From NCBI GenBank assembly GCA_030674185.1, contig CM060308.1, positions 33,486,004-33,550,003 on the forward strand: a stretch of DNA of 64,000 bases, read 5' to 3'. The notes beneath the pieces are model-generated. The model was not told the DNA's origin. It did no database searches and saw only the letters and a program-made list of their open reading frames with translations. The number at the start of each line of letters is the position of its first letter. Position 1 is the first letter of the stretch. The position numbers were made by a program, and so were the translations under genes. Shown here one piece after another: positions 33,976-44,928 of this stretch. The DNA comes from Monoplex corrugatus. Lineage: Eukaryota > Mollusca > Gastropoda > Littorinimorpha > Ranellidae.

Positions 33976-34825
33976 CAAGTACTACAGTAAACAATACCAC
34001 CTGTTCTTACTGTGGGAAAATATTTACAAACAAAGATAATAAAATCAGACATATCAAAGAAAAACACACTGAAAATGTTTGCCATCGATGCCACCAATGC
34101 AACGAAGGCTTCGCGAGGAAAGAACATTTGACACGGCATTAGAAAACCCACGACGCAACAAAACAGCCCACCAACAACAAAGCATCTTTTCCTTCACCCC
34201 CAAACAAACGGAGATTGGACACAGACGCTTCAGAAAAAGATCTGTCATGTCCTCCTCCGCCAAACAAACGGAGATTGGTTAAAGACGAAAAAAGAGGAGA
34301 AAAAAGGCTGTTAGATCATTTGCTTTCCGATATTAAAGACATGTATGAGAAAATTGGGACAGTGTCAAAACCCATTTTCGGAAAGGGAAGGTGCAGTCTA
34401 TGCACACTCACTTTTGGGATCCGAACCATGACAGTCCGCAATGGCAAACTTTTCTCTTGGACATGTTCCACGAACAGACCAAACGTTTCAAGATTAATTT
34501 TTCGCATTCTTTCCTCTTGAAAGAAAAAAAAACCAACCAGCTGTCTTTTTTTCACGCCTCTCATAACAATCATGCGTGTTTGGATACACCGCGTCTGATC
34601 AATTCCAAACAAGATTTCCTTTCTTTTCTAGATGAGTTGAATGATCAAGACATTCTCGGACAGGTTCAGAAAGAAAGACCAGACTCTCGTTATTCTGTGC
34701 AGAGTATCATGGCTACTTCCTTCTATGTCAATCCTCTTCCAGACTTTCCTATCGATTGTGCATGTAGGAGTGAACTGCCTGATTTCATTCGAGACAGTGC
34801 TTCTGCATACTTTACAGAGAGATGA
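33976..34825 (+). pseudogene. Viral PolB N-terminal region with C2H2 zinc fingers, broken
   Basis: The first finger reads CSYCGKIFTNKDNKIRHIKE (near 34001). A second finger (HRCHQCNEGFARKEHLTRH) is cut by an in-frame TAG at 34140-34142, just before its last His. Two PPNKRRL-type basic repeats follow (about 34196 and 34257). A frameshift between 34390 and 34440 moves the reading to the frame that ends at TGA 34825. Such C2H2 fingers are a frequent N-terminal add-on of Polinton-like polymerases in invertebrates. The original start codon is not identifiable. Confidence 0.6.
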
Positions 34826-35390
34826 ACATCATTCATTCCCTTATACAAATAATCTCTGCTTTTTTCGATGTCTGGCGTTACACCAGGGCCCTTTTCCTCA
34901 TTCTCTTCAAACACTGACTAAAGCTCTCTATCAAGAATGGGCGGGTCACCCTCCTCTTTCTCATTTTCCGGGTGTCACTCTCTTAGACTTAGATTCCATA
35001 GAAACCAAGTTTCAAATCAACGTCGATGTTTTTGAGTTTGACACCACTCAGTCACCACTCTGTCTCACCCTCCTTCGACGCAGCGACTACAAACATTCAG
35101 ACATTCTCAGACTCTTACACCACAATTATCACTTCATGTACATCAAAGACATCAACAAGTTAGGACATGCGTTGGCTTGCAGCCGATGCGGTAAACTTTG
35201 GTCTACAACAAAAAAGTTAAACAAACATATGAACGCTTGTCAGGGTAGTCTCCCTAAAGAAAGGTACGCAGGTGGAGTTTATAACCCTCCGAAATCCATC
35301 TTACAAGAACTGGACAGGTATGGAATTTCGGTAGGCAGAGATTTCATCTTCCCTTACAGCGCTACTTTTGACTTTGAAGTTTTTTTTTAG
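34826..35390 (+). pseudogene. Viral PolB N-terminal OTU-like segment and ExoI start, broken
   Basis: After a frameshift near 34820 the frame reads NNLCFFRCLALHQG (near 34848), with a Cys and a later His-containing FHYMYI-like stretch (near 35130). This resembles the OTU-like cysteine-protease extension of some adintovirus-type polymerases. A CxxC finger, LACSRCGKLW, follows (near 35174). The 3'-5' exonuclease motif I is FPYSATFDFE near 35352-35378. A T-run at 35380-35388 causes a frameshift ending in TAG at 35388-35390. The OTU assignment is tentative. Confidence 0.5.
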
Positions 35391-38242
35391 ACTGACGACT
35401 TACCCCAGACAAAAAAAGGATTCAAACATTACCTTTACCGCTAGACACGTACTTCTGTCTGTCTCTGTGGCTTCAACGTCCATGGGTTTGAAGAGCCTCG
35501 GTGTTTCGTGAGTGAAGGAGACCCCCAAACGATCGTTAATTCCATGATCGATTCCTTAGAAAGCATTTCAGACACGTCTTACCGCTACCTCAGAGAACAT
35601 TTTGAGGATACATTCTCCGAGTTAGATGCTTTGGAGGTCGACTCTGGCAACACGCAGCATATTCCCGCCAAAGTCCTCCGAGACAAACTAGAAGACTACC
35701 TCCACGAACTTCCTGTGGAAGAATTCAATTCGTCCAACTATCATCTAAACGTAGTCAAACCTTATCTCATTCGACGGTTTGTAACTGACGATGATGATGC
35801 TGGTGCTGGTGCTGCTAATGATGATGATGATAATGATGATGATGAAAACAACACTCTAAATTTTGTAGTGAAACGAAATAACCAGTACATGTGTCTCGCC
35901 ACACGAAAACTGAAAATTTTAGACATTGTTAATTTTCTGGCGCCCGGGTTTTCATACTCGAAATACCTGAAAGCTTTCGATGTCGTGGAAGAAAAGGGAC
36001 ATTTCTGTTATGAATATATCACCAGTCTAGACAAACTACGAGAAACGTCTCTTCCCCCACACAGCACTTTTCGCAGCTCGCTCAAAAACGCCAACATTTC
36101 GGAAGAAGAATACACAAAATGTCAAACGGTATGGACAGAACATAACATGACCTCTCTTAAAGATTTTTTGGTTTGGTATAACAACAAAGACGTGGGTCCT
36201 TTTCTCCAGGCTCTGCAAACCCAGATCGACAAGTATTCTTCTCTCAACATAGACCTTTTGAAAGACGGTATTTCTGTTCCGGGTATCACTCTGAAATACC
36301 TGTTTCAGACACTTCCTCCTGACGTTTATTTCTCTCTCTGTGATGTCAAACGACAAGACATCCACAGACTGATATGAGACAACATCGTAGGAGGCCCATC
36401 CATTTTTTTTCACCGGTACCACGAAAAAGATAAAACCTTCATTCGCAATAATCCGTCCAAACCTGTCAAATCTATTCAAGGGTATGACGCCAACGCCCTT
36501 TACCTGTATTGCCTCATGCAAGACATGCCCACTGAACATCCTGTCATCCACAAAAGAGAGACAGGGTTCCGACCCGAATACACAGACAAATACGGACGAC
36601 AGGCGAGAGAGTGGCTTGAATGGGTGGCGCATACAAACAAAGCATCTATCCAACACAAATTTAACGGAAAAGTACATTCTTTAGGCCGTCGACATATTCG
36701 CCTAGATGGGTGGGAATCAGATACCCATACCGCGTATCAATTTCACGGTTGTCTTTTTCACGGTCACGATTGTCATATCACCCGCGGAAAAACCATCAAT
36801 CCAGTCAATGGGAAATCTCTTCAGGAACTCAGAGATAACACTCGCGCAATCACCGAATACTTGAGAAAAGAAGTGGGGGTGAGTGTGATTGAAATGTATG
36901 AGTGTGATTGGCAACGACAAAAACGAGACAATCCAAACATAAGACAGTTTCTACAGACGCGTTTTCCCGACTCACATCATCGTTTCCAAACCCCCATCAC
37001 GGAACAAGCTGTCCTGAAAGCCGTTCAAACTAACTCGTTGTTCGGTTTGATTGAGTGTGACATTGAGGTGCCTGATCATTTAAAAGACTATTTCAGCGAA
37101 TTACAACCAGTGTTCAAAAATGTATCTCTCTCTCGCGATGATATCGGACCCCATATGCGCGAGTATGCGGAAACTCACAAACTCCTAACCCAACCACGCC
37201 GCAGTTTAATCGGAAAAAAATCTTGCTAGCGACACCTCTGTTAAAATGGTACATCGATCAAGGACTACGCGCTTCTAACGTCTCACTCGTGATAGAATAC
37301 ACGCCCAAGGCTTGTTTCAAACAGTTCGGAGAAAATGTGTCTAAAGCGCGCCGATAAGGTGACGCTGATCCAACAAAATCGATACTCGCTGACACGTTCA
37401 AATTGCTAGGAAATTCTGCCTATGGTAAAACATTGACTAATGTTGCCAAACATCGTGACATTCGATATGTATCTAGCGCTCGAGCACCTACTCTCATCAA
37501 CGATCCGCGGTTTCAAAAACTTACAGAACTCAGTAGTGACACTGTAGAAGTAGAAATGAACAACAACAACAACAAAAAACATTTGTTGGTCTCTTCCCCT
37601 GCAGATTGAGTATTTCATTTATCAATACGCCAAACTGCGAATGCTGGAATTTTACTACGATTTCTTAGATAAATACGTCTTGCGGGCAGATTTTCAACTA
37701 CTAGAAATGGATACCGATTCTCTTTACATGGCTATCAGTCGCGATCACTTAGAAGACACGGCTCGCCCAGACTTGCGTCCAGAATTTTTTTCCGAATACG
37801 CTCAATGGTTTCGGGACAGGCTTGTGACACACATGCGGCTGATTACCAGCGTGCGCGTATATCGCAACAAGCATGGAACCCTTCTCTGTGCTCAGACTGC
37901 CTTGACCGTGTACGCTTTGACAAACGGACCCCTGGACTCTTCAAGACCGAATACACGGGTGACAGTTTCGTGGGGTTATGCTCCAAAACCTACTTTTCTT
38001 CTGGGGACAAGGGAGACAAATTCAGTAGTGAGGGTATCAATAAACACCACAACACACTCACCCTTGATACGTACCAACAGGTCTTAGACAAGAGGGAAAG
38101 CGGGTCTGGGACTAATACAGTATTTCGCACAGATGGCAAAACCATGTTTACTTACTTTCAAACACGAAAGTCTCTGTCATACTTTTACATCAAACGCATC
38201 GTAGCTGCTGATGGGGTCTCTACTTTTCCCATTTTGGTTTAG
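35391..38242 (+). pseudogene. Viral family B DNA polymerase (protein-primed type), multiply broken
   Basis: This is the exonuclease and polymerase part. Landmarks are LKILDIVNFLAPGFSYSKYL (near 35914) with the LKDFLVWYNNKDVGPF block (near 36157); polymerase motif A GYDANALYLYC (36481); motif B LLGNSAYGKT (37403); motif C MDTDSLYMA (near 37708); and a C-terminal TPGLFKTEYTGDSFVGLCSK block (near 37930). Lesions are TGA 36375-36377, a frameshift in the A-run 37214-37220, TAA 37355-37357, a frameshift within 37557-37600, and one near 37810-37860. A GAT-repeat-coded acidic insert (DDDD...) lies near 35790-35850. The catalytic Asp pair of motif C survives, but no functional protein is possible. Confidence 0.85.
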
Positions 38243-38590
38243 TAACATTCCACAAGATCTATGATTCTGATCATACCATTTCACTCATTCCTTTCTTAAA
38301 TGACCACTGTGAGCGTATCTGTGATAATATCATTTTACTGTTTACTTCTATGATACTGTTCCATATTCTTTGTAAATGTTCTAATAGCTCATATTCTCAA
38401 TGTCGCCATCTTATGACCAATCTCCATGTCTTTTTAATGTTGCCATATACATATATGTTTTATATATCAACATATATCTATATGCTGGTCCCAAGCCCAG
38501 ATAAAAACAGAGGAAAAGACAATACCTTTCAACTTTCTCTGCTCTTTTCAAACATTTCCACAATACTTTTCCATTTTCTGTAAAAGCTTT
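38243..38590. other. Flank after the viral polymerase; no gene recognised
   Basis: AT-rich sequence with a TATACATA-rich stretch (38445-38485). No integrase, ATPase, minor capsid gene or terminal inverted repeat is visible. Confidence 0.4.
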
Positions 38591-38594
38591 ACCT

Positions 38595-38822
38595 GACATG
38601 ACCCACTGACCTAGTGACAATACATAGTGAACTCACCCATTCATTTCTGAGCTCATGACCCACTGACCTAGTGACAGCCTCTCATGACATACTGACCTGA
38701 CCTCCTGACCTAGTGACAGCATCTTGTGACCTACTGACATCACCTACTGACCTGACCTCATGACCTAGTGACAGCCTCTTGCGACCTACTGACCTGACCT
38801 CATGACCTACTGACCCATCACA
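38595..38822 (+). repeat. Degenerate tandem repeat built of TGACCT/TGACCTA words
   Basis: About six imperfect units around the phrase CCTCATGACCTAGTGACAGC, each holding several TGACC words. On the minus strand the repeated word is AGGTCA. Confidence 0.8.
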
Positions 38823-38944
38823 TCCCCACATCCCCATTCCCATGGGGGGTGAGAGGCCCCTGACTATACTACTGATATCTAGTAAAAGAAATGGTGTTTG
38901 GTCCAGCCCTCAACATTATGAACTGGACTGTTAGCTGTCCAGTT

Positions 38945-39490
38945 TACATCATCATCATCATGTGCCCTTCCACATGGCATTGGCGATCATGGCCCTCCAT
39001 ACGAATCTATCCCTTGTCATTGCAAGTAAACTCCAACCTTATCTGTCCTCAGCCTCTCGGCAAGTCCGTCCAACATTTTCTCCCTGGGTCTTTCTGGTGC
39101 TCTTTTTCCTTTGAGCTTTCCTGTTGTGACTAGGTGCTCAAATTTCTCTTGCCCCATAAACGTCGTATGAATGTTGCTTGTCTGTTCCTAAATTTCTTGA
39201 ATTAATCTTCTTGAACAATGATTTTTTTCTGTTTGCCTCTTTTAAGACTGTCATCATTTGTTTTCTTTGCTGTCCATGGAACTCATAACATTCTACTTAG
39301 AAACTACATTTCAGCTGCCTCAAACTTGTTCTGACTTTACGTGTTGACTGTCCACACTTATTATCCTTAGAGCAGTATCGGTTCTCTGTAACATCCAAGA
39401 ACTCTCTTCCTGATGTCAATTGATAGACACTTGTTGGTAAGAACGCTTCTCATCTTTGCCCATCTGCATGCATCAGTTATTCTAACAGTT
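38945..39490 (-). mobile_element. RTE-type LINE 3' fragment
   Basis: On the plus strand it begins CATCATCATCATGTGCCCTT (the reversed TGA tail) and continues through ATGGCATTGGCGATCATGG. On the minus strand it corresponds to 21980-22550 of the long copy. It is more diverged than the other fragments and has no long open frame. Confidence 0.8.
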
Positions 39491-39844
39491 GCATCTTAAT
39501 GTTTTGCAGGTGTCTTTCCGCCCCGCCCCCTCCCCTTCCCCAGCCTTCATCGCCGTCCATTTCAAAACCTAACTTACGCATAGGGTTTTGCACAGGCTCA
39601 AGGAGTCTACCAAATAATTGCTGGCAGATTTAAGTGGAGCACATATGGAACTGCCTGAGTGCGGTGAATCCTTCTTGAACTAACTTCAAACATGTCATTT
39701 GATTACCTGAGTATTTTTTACCAAGGTAGAATTGAAATGGCTGGTGTTTGTAGCACAGCCTTACTGGGCGCAGTACGTAACTGGGTAAACGTGGACTTCT
39801 TATTACATCATCATGGGTTTGGACTTCTAAGACACCACCGACTG

Positions 39845-39945
39845 AGGGGGGGGGGGGGGTGTAAAGGGTGGAAAGTTCAGGTCAAGATGTGTGAGAAAAC
39901 CAACTGCGCATGTTAAAGATCTTGCAAGTCATGTCAGTGGCTGGC
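39845..39945 (+). mobile_element. SINE-2 fragment
   Basis: After a G-run (39846-39858), the phrases GGTCAAGATGTGTGAG, GCGCATGTTAAAGATCTTGC and AAGTCATGTCAGTG match the body of the SINE at 25880-26190. The head is missing. Confidence 0.4.
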
Positions 39946-40141
39946 TCAACCCTTTGACTCCCACACCATATTCACCAGCACCCTGCATTTCCAGCCATGC
40001 TAACAAAGCAAAAACTTGACCCTTTGACTCCATCACCCTATCCACCAGCTTTATGCTGTAGGAAGCTGGTGGATAGGGTGAGGGAGTCTAAGGGTCAACT
40101 TTTTGCAGTTGGCGGATACGGTCCAGGAGTCAAAGGGTTAA
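39946..40141. mobile_element. Foldback MITE-C copy 3 (nested palindrome)
   Basis: Outer ends TCAACCCTTTGACTCCCACA and GGAGTCAAAGGGTTAA. The inner hairpin arms, TGACCCTTTGACTCCATCAC (40018) and TAGGGTGAGGGAGTCTAAGG (about 40075-40094), enclose a short loop near 40055. A partial fourth copy (GACCCTTTGACTCCCGCACC) is at 40361-40410. Confidence 0.7.
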
Positions 40142-40360
40142 AAAAACTGGACAGCATTTAGCATGCTCTTCCACCGAAATACAGACTGTACAACGACATA
40201 GTGTTTTGTCGTCAGTTCATCTGACAGCTTAAGTTCTCCATGTTCCACTAAAACGCCTGATTACGTTTAAGTTCTGCGAGTGCAGTTGAGGCTGGATAAG
40301 TTAAAAACACTGTCTCCCTCACGCTTATTTCGTATCAATTCAGGCCAGCTGTCCATATCT

Positions 40361-40410
40361 GACCCTTTGACTCCCGCACCCATTCACCAACTGCAAAAAC
40401 TTAAAGCCTT
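40361..40410. mobile_element. Foldback MITE-C, partial copy 4
   Basis: Only the left-end words GACCCTTTGACTCCCGCACC and CCAACTGCAAAAACTT remain. Confidence 0.5.
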
Positions 40411-40459
40411 TTCTCAGTCTTAATTTGTATCAAATTGGCCTGGGGCTCGTTCCTTGACA

Positions 40460-40743
40460 CCCCCTTCCCACTATGAGCGAAATGACGGAGTGATCGTGTT
40501 TTTGGGCCTAAAAATTCAAAGTTCTCGATGAATCCTGTAGCATTCCCACTACCAGACCCTTTCACTCCTAGCCAGCTTTGAGTGATTGTGCACGGTCAGA
40601 TCACTCCGTGGTTGAGATTTGTGTTCAAACATGTTTAAACACAAGTGGAACCTACTGCATCCATCGTGTCCAATTTGCATACCGCGGGAAAATTTTCGGT
40701 TGCGTGCGAGCCTTGCCAGCCACAGTCTGAGGCGAGGCGAGGC
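40460..40743 (+). repeat. Left terminal inverted repeat of the Harbinger element
   Basis: Matches the reverse complement of 44929-45215 over ~285 bp with only about six differences plus a small indel (near 40515). It starts CCCCCTTCCCACTATGAGCG and ends in GAGGCGAGGCGAGGC. This is much longer than the short ends usual in this superfamily. Confidence 0.9.
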
Positions 40744-41071
40744 GAGCGTGGCCCACAGGAAATGCTTGGGTCAGCTCCCCAAATAGATCACTCACACCGA
40801 TCACCCAAATGCATTCCCACTATTTTGGAGTGAAAGGGCCCTTTGTCGCTTCACTCCTGAGTGCTCCACGATCACTCAGAACTTTCACGCACAACGGAGT
40901 GAAAGTTGTGCGTGAAAGTTCTGAGTGATCATGGAGCACTCAGGAGTGAAGCGACAAAGGGCCCTTTCACTCCAAAATAGTGGGAATGCATTTGGGTGAT
41001 CGGTGTGAGTGATCTATTTGGGGAGCTGACCCAAGCATTTCCTGTGGGCCACGCTCGCCTCGCCTCGCCTC
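40729..41071. repeat. Near-perfect 167-bp-arm palindrome
   Basis: Arms 40729-40895 and 40905-41071 are reverse complements with no indels and one mismatch that I can see (within CTCCACGATC against CTCCATGATC). The spacer is 9 bp (40896-40904). It lies between the left terminal repeat and the promoter of the MADF-like gene. Both arms carry GATCACTC octamers. Confidence 0.9.
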
Positions 41072-41221
41072 GCTGGCTCGCTCGCACACCCAGATAGCTT
41101 TGTACAGCATTCGTCGTGCAATAGGAAGAAAAAGAAGGGGACGGTTCACTCAAAACACGCGCACCGATCACCCCAGAGTCATGCGCAATCACTCCAAACG
41201 CTTGATCACTCCAATTGGAAA

Positions 41222-41231
41222 GTTATAAAAG
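41222..41231 (+). promoter_or_regulatory. TATA box of the MADF-like gene
   Basis: GTTATAAAAG lies about 120 bases before the ATG at 41349 and about 40 before an out-of-frame ATG at 41272. Confidence 0.6.
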
Positions 41232-41348
41232 GCGAGCGTGAGTTGTTGTTTTTTTTTCACTTGCCTGCCGAATGGCTGCTACTCGACTACACGATTTTCG
41301 TCTTCTTCTGCATTCTGGTCAAGACCCAAGTTCAAGTCAAGACCAAGA

Positions 41349-42524
41349 ATGTCTTCACCTGCTTCATCTGGGGAGTCGGACACGAATCAACCCCTGGACT
41401 TGTCAGTCCATGAGCACGATCAAGGGTCTACGAGTCAACAGCCATCTCAAGATGTCCCCCCTGCACCATCGATTGGTCGAAAGAGGAGGAAGCACACTCC
41501 CAAGCGCTACATGACCAGGGCTGTTTTGACAGAGCCTCAGACGCTGCAGATCCTCGAGTATCTCAAAGAGCACCCCCAGCTCTATGACAAGAGGAATACC
41601 CACTATAGAGAGGCTGCGAACAAGAAACGACTTTGGCACGATTTGGCCAAGCAGATGGGGGTGGAATACAAGGATATTTGGAACTGGTACCGCTCGAAGC
41701 GGCAGTTGCTGAACAAGATCCGGAAGATGTTTACCAAGAGCGGTGCCCCTCCTCCCAACCTCACTGAGAACCAACAGTGGATCCTGACACACATGAGTTT
41801 TTTGATGCCCTACTGTCAGACCGTGTTTGGGAACTCCAGGGAGATGGGGATGGAGGGGACACAAGCTGAGGTGGACTCCTCCGAAGATCAGGCTGATGAT
41901 GATCCTGATGAGGATGATGATGGTATTTCACCACCACCTGTGAAGCATCGAATGGTGGCAAAGTCAGCACCTGCACCTACAGCCCCAGTGCCTCAGTGCA
42001 CCAGCACTCCTGTAGCCAGGAGGAGCAACAGTCCTCTGCCAAAGTCAAAGTCCAAGACCATGGCTGCTCCACTACGTCATGACTGCTGCTCTGAGCTCAT
42101 TGATGCAGTTCGAAGAAGTGAGGCAAGAGGCAACAACCACCAGGTCCAGTTCTGGGGGTATTTGCAGTGGAGGACGTCTGCGATGTTTGGAGAGATGCGA
42201 CATAAGATGGAGACAGAAGTGTTGGGTGTAGTGCAGAAATATGTGGATGCCTTCCATGCTTCCCAAAGCTATCCACCGACCATCACTCCTCCAAGTTATG
42301 CCACTCCTCCAACACAAGCACAAACCAAACCTGGCTGCTCTTCATGGCCTGATGCAGCCTTGACCGTGCCCATGCCCAGTGACGCTCCAACGGGAGGTGA
42401 AGTGTCTGCCACTCCAGGACAGGCCACTCGCTCCTCCACACCTGAATGGGCTGGCCCAGATCTCCTCAACATCAGCGGCTTGGGGGATGTTGACTTCCAG
42501 ATACATGCAGGAGTCTTCCAGTAG
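41349..42524 (+). CDS. Harbinger MADF/Myb-SANT-like DNA-binding protein
   Basis: A 391-residue open frame from ATG 41349. A basic stretch, RKRRKHTPKRY, looks like a nuclear localisation signal. Residues about 64-128 form a MADF-type trihelix domain (ILEYLKEHPQLYDKRNTHYR, LWHDLAKQMGVEYKDIWNWY, then a basic RSKRQLLNKIRK helix). An acidic linker (EDQADDDPDEDDDG) follows, then a Ser/Pro-rich region and a C-terminal helical segment (about residues 275-325) that may mediate dimerisation. In PIF/Harbinger elements the second protein binds subterminal DNA and helps bring in the transposase. An earlier out-of-frame ATG (41272) could be an upstream frame. AATAAA at 42664 is a plausible poly(A) signal. 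No lesion is seen. Confidence 0.8.
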   Translation: MSSPASSGESDTNQPLDLSVHEHDQGSTSQQPSQDVPPAPSIGRKRRKHTPKRYMTRAVLTEPQTLQILEYLKEHPQLYDKRNTHYREAANKKRLWHDLAKQMGVEYKDIWNWYRSKRQLLNKIRKMFTKSGAPPPNLTENQQWILTHMSFLMPYCQTVFGNSREMGMEGTQAEVDSSEDQADDDPDEDDDGISPPPVKHRMVAKSAPAPTAPVPQCTSTPVARRSNSPLPKSKSKTMAAPLRHDCCSELIDAVRRSEARGNNHQVQFWGYLQWRTSAMFGEMRHKMETEVLGVVQKYVDAFHASQSYPPTITPPSYATPPTQAQTKPGCSSWPDAALTVPMPSDAPTGGEVSATPGQATRSSTPEWAGPDLLNISGLGDVDFQIHAGVFQ

Positions 42525-42555
42525 CAGGAAGACTCCACTGCTCCACTGCTTTTCA

Positions 42556-42559
42556 AAAT

Positions 42560-42645
<86 letters not shown>
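42556..42645. repeat. (CA)n(GA)n microsatellite inside the Harbinger element
   Basis: About 18 CA units, then about 24 GA units, in the 3'UTR of the MADF-like gene. A second GA-rich run lies at 42930-42975. Confidence 0.95.
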
Positions 42646-42647
<2 letters not shown>

Positions 42648-43147
42648 TTCTATTACTAAATGCAATAAAGTTTCTGTATATTTGGCACTCCATAGCATGC
42701 AAGCAATGCACAAACCTCGGAAGGTCAAACAGAAACGCAGACAGATGTAAATGAACCATGATATTAAAGTTCAATTTTGGTCCATTTTTACATTTAAAAA
42801 CACATACAGACACCAGACCAATGCAGAAGGGACGCTCAGTCACAAACTTTAATCGTGGAAAATAAACGTAAAGAAAATAACCATGTGGCTTTAGTAGCAA
42901 CCCTGCATGCAACTGAGGTCTTAAAAAAAAATAGAGAGAGAGTGAGAGAGAGAGAGGGAGAGAGAGAGGGAGAGTGAGCCTACTGAAGTGCCTGGATTGA
43001 AGCAATGGGTTAATTGTTTGGGGGAGGGGGGCACAGACAGAGATAAAGAGAGAGAGTTGATTATTATTAAAGTTTTCGTGGTCCTGAAGAGGACCTATAT
43101 GTAGACAGGATGCTTGACACCACCAAGATCAATCAGACTCATCAGTG

Positions 43148-44494
43148 TCAGACCAAGGTCGAACGGGGCGCAGGAGGCTCTGGCTGTGGGTTTCGGACCT
43201 GTGCTCTGTCCCACTGCCATGGCACGATGCCTTGAGGACTGCCAAAGAAGTTTGTGAGATTGATTCTCACCTGGAGTGCTTCATTGGTTGCACGTCGAGG
43301 ACCAGGCTGGGCGACTTCAGGCCAGATGATGTGGTCCCTCCACTTGCCCCTGATGACTACGTGGTTGTTGTCCTCCCTGTCAAAGACATGACGTTCTGGT
43401 GGGACCCTTGACAACATGATGTTGTGCAGTACAACAGTGCAGTTGATCACACTGCATACAGTTCTAGGCCCCAACTCCAGGACCTTGAGGAGGCAGCGGA
43501 ATCTGGTTGCCAGGAAACCAAATGCATTCTCCACTACCCTGCGTGCTCTGGAAAGACGGTAGTTGAATATCAACTCCTTGGGTTCCAGATTCCTCCTGGA
43601 GTAGGGCTTGACGCAGTAGGTCTTGCTTGGGAATGCATCATCTGCCACCATGAAGTATGGTACCAGAACGTCGTCCTCTGGGTTATCAGTGAGGGGGCTT
43701 GGAGGAGGAAGATTCATCTCGTCATCATCCAGACGCTGTCTGAAGGGGCAATCTCCAAAGATTTGGGCATCCCCCATGCAGCCTTTGGCTCCAGACTCAA
43801 TCCACAAGAAGCGGTATTCTGCATCAACAAGCGCCAGGAATGGGATGGAGAAGAAGCCCTTGTAATTGTAGTACTCGCTGCCTGAGTTGTAGGGCTTGCG
43901 AATGGACACGTGCTTTCCATCAATGGCTCCAATGCAATGGGGCATGTTCCACCTCTCCCAGAACTGGGCTGCCTTGGCCTTCCATCCGTCAGCATCGAGC
44001 CCCCTTGGAAAGGCTTCAGGTCTCAGAGCATCCACAATGGCATCGCAAACTTCAGGCAGCAAACGACAGATCGAGGACATGCCCACTGCAAAGGCATAGC
44101 TCAGTGACCTGTAGTTATCACCTACTGCCAGGAAACGCAGGGTCACTGCCAGCTTGAGTCCAGGCTCCAGGGCCAGCCTGAAAGTCGTGTCTTGCTTTGT
44201 CAGGGCTGGGGTGATGAGATCAAGAATCTCAAAGAAGACTTGAGGAGGCATGCGTGTGTAGTTCCTGAAGAGTTCAATGTCACGATCACGCATCTCAGCA
44301 TCCAGGAGGGTGTAGTAGTGTCCCAGAGCCCTCCTCCTCTCCTCCAACAGGTAGGGTCGGACCCAGAAACGCCTTCTTGCTTGTTGTCGTCTCCGGTGGA
44401 CTCGAGGGCCTTGTTCTTGATCTTGGTCTTGGTCTTGGCCTTGATCTTGGTTGTGTACATGCCTTGTGTGCCACGCAACCAGAGCAGCATACAT
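43148..44494 (-). CDS. PIF/Harbinger DDE_4 transposase
   Basis: A 448-residue open frame from ATG 44494 (minus), the first ATG after the TATA box. The N-terminal ~45 residues include a Gln/Asp repeat (DQGQDQDQDQEQ) and a basic segment. A helix-turn-helix-like region follows (TRMPPQVFFEILDLITPAL; YRSLSYAFAVGMSSICRLL). The catalytic triad is visible: Asp192 in CIGAIDGKHV, Asp242 in GCMGDAQIFGD and Glu322 in RARRVVENAFGF. This is a complete domain of typical length, with no stop or frameshift. It converges with the MADF-like gene. The intact frame and the ~97% identical ends suggest recent or present mobility. Confidence 0.9.
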   Translation of the reverse strand: MYAALVAWHTRHVHNQDQGQDQDQDQEQGPRVHRRRQQARRRFWVRPYLLEERRRALGHYYTLLDAEMRDRDIELFRNYTRMPPQVFFEILDLITPALTKQDTTFRLALEPGLKLAVTLRFLAVGDNYRSLSYAFAVGMSSICRLLPEVCDAIVDALRPEAFPRGLDADGWKAKAAQFWERWNMPHCIGAIDGKHVSIRKPYNSGSEYYNYKGFFSIPFLALVDAEYRFLWIESGAKGCMGDAQIFGDCPFRQRLDDDEMNLPPPSPLTDNPEDDVLVPYFMVADDAFPSKTYCVKPYSRRNLEPKELIFNYRLSRARRVVENAFGFLATRFRCLLKVLELGPRTVCSVINCTVVLHNIMLSRVPPERHVFDREDNNHVVIRGKWRDHIIWPEVAQPGPRRATNEALQVRINLTNFFGSPQGIVPWQWDRAQVRNPQPEPPAPRSTLV

Positions 44495-44552
44495 CGTGAA
44501 TTCCAGCAGCAAACAAGTTGTGACGAACTGAACTGGCTTGCTGGGACACCCA

Positions 44553-44560
44553 CTTTTATA
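44553..44560 (-). promoter_or_regulatory. TATA box of the transposase gene
   Basis: TATAAAAG on the minus strand, about 60 bases before the ATG at 44494. Confidence 0.6.
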
Positions 44561-44928
44561 GCCAAAAACATACTGTGTCAATCACACCAGAGTCAACAAA
44601 CATGACTCCAGAATCATGTGGCAACACACAATCAACACACTCGACACACACCCAAAACCAACACAAGCAAACACATACGACACACACTCACATACATATC
44701 ACACTGAAAACAAAGAAAACAATCAACATACACATCTAGATACTTTTCGACACACATACAAACACAAACAAACACACACAAACATACACACGGACCTAGA
44801 CCACTTTATTTCATAAAAATCCAAACAAGTCCAACAAAAACACGATGACTCCGGAGTTATTGCGTGTCGAGACCATTTCAATCCAAAAAATGCCAAGTCA
44901 CTCATATTGGAATACTATCGCCCGCGCG

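Noticed and set aside
35548..36677. Minus-strand frame of 213 codons (36677-36036) opposite the polymerase
   Set aside because: Shadow of the viral polymerase coding strand, with no motif of its own.
40645..41149. Mirror-image short frames on both strands (RASEARRGERG...)
   Set aside because: They arise because the palindrome repeats the same sequence in both orientations.
43424..44605. Plus-strand frames of 67-153 codons opposite the transposase
   Set aside because: They are shadows of the conserved minus-strand transposase gene.
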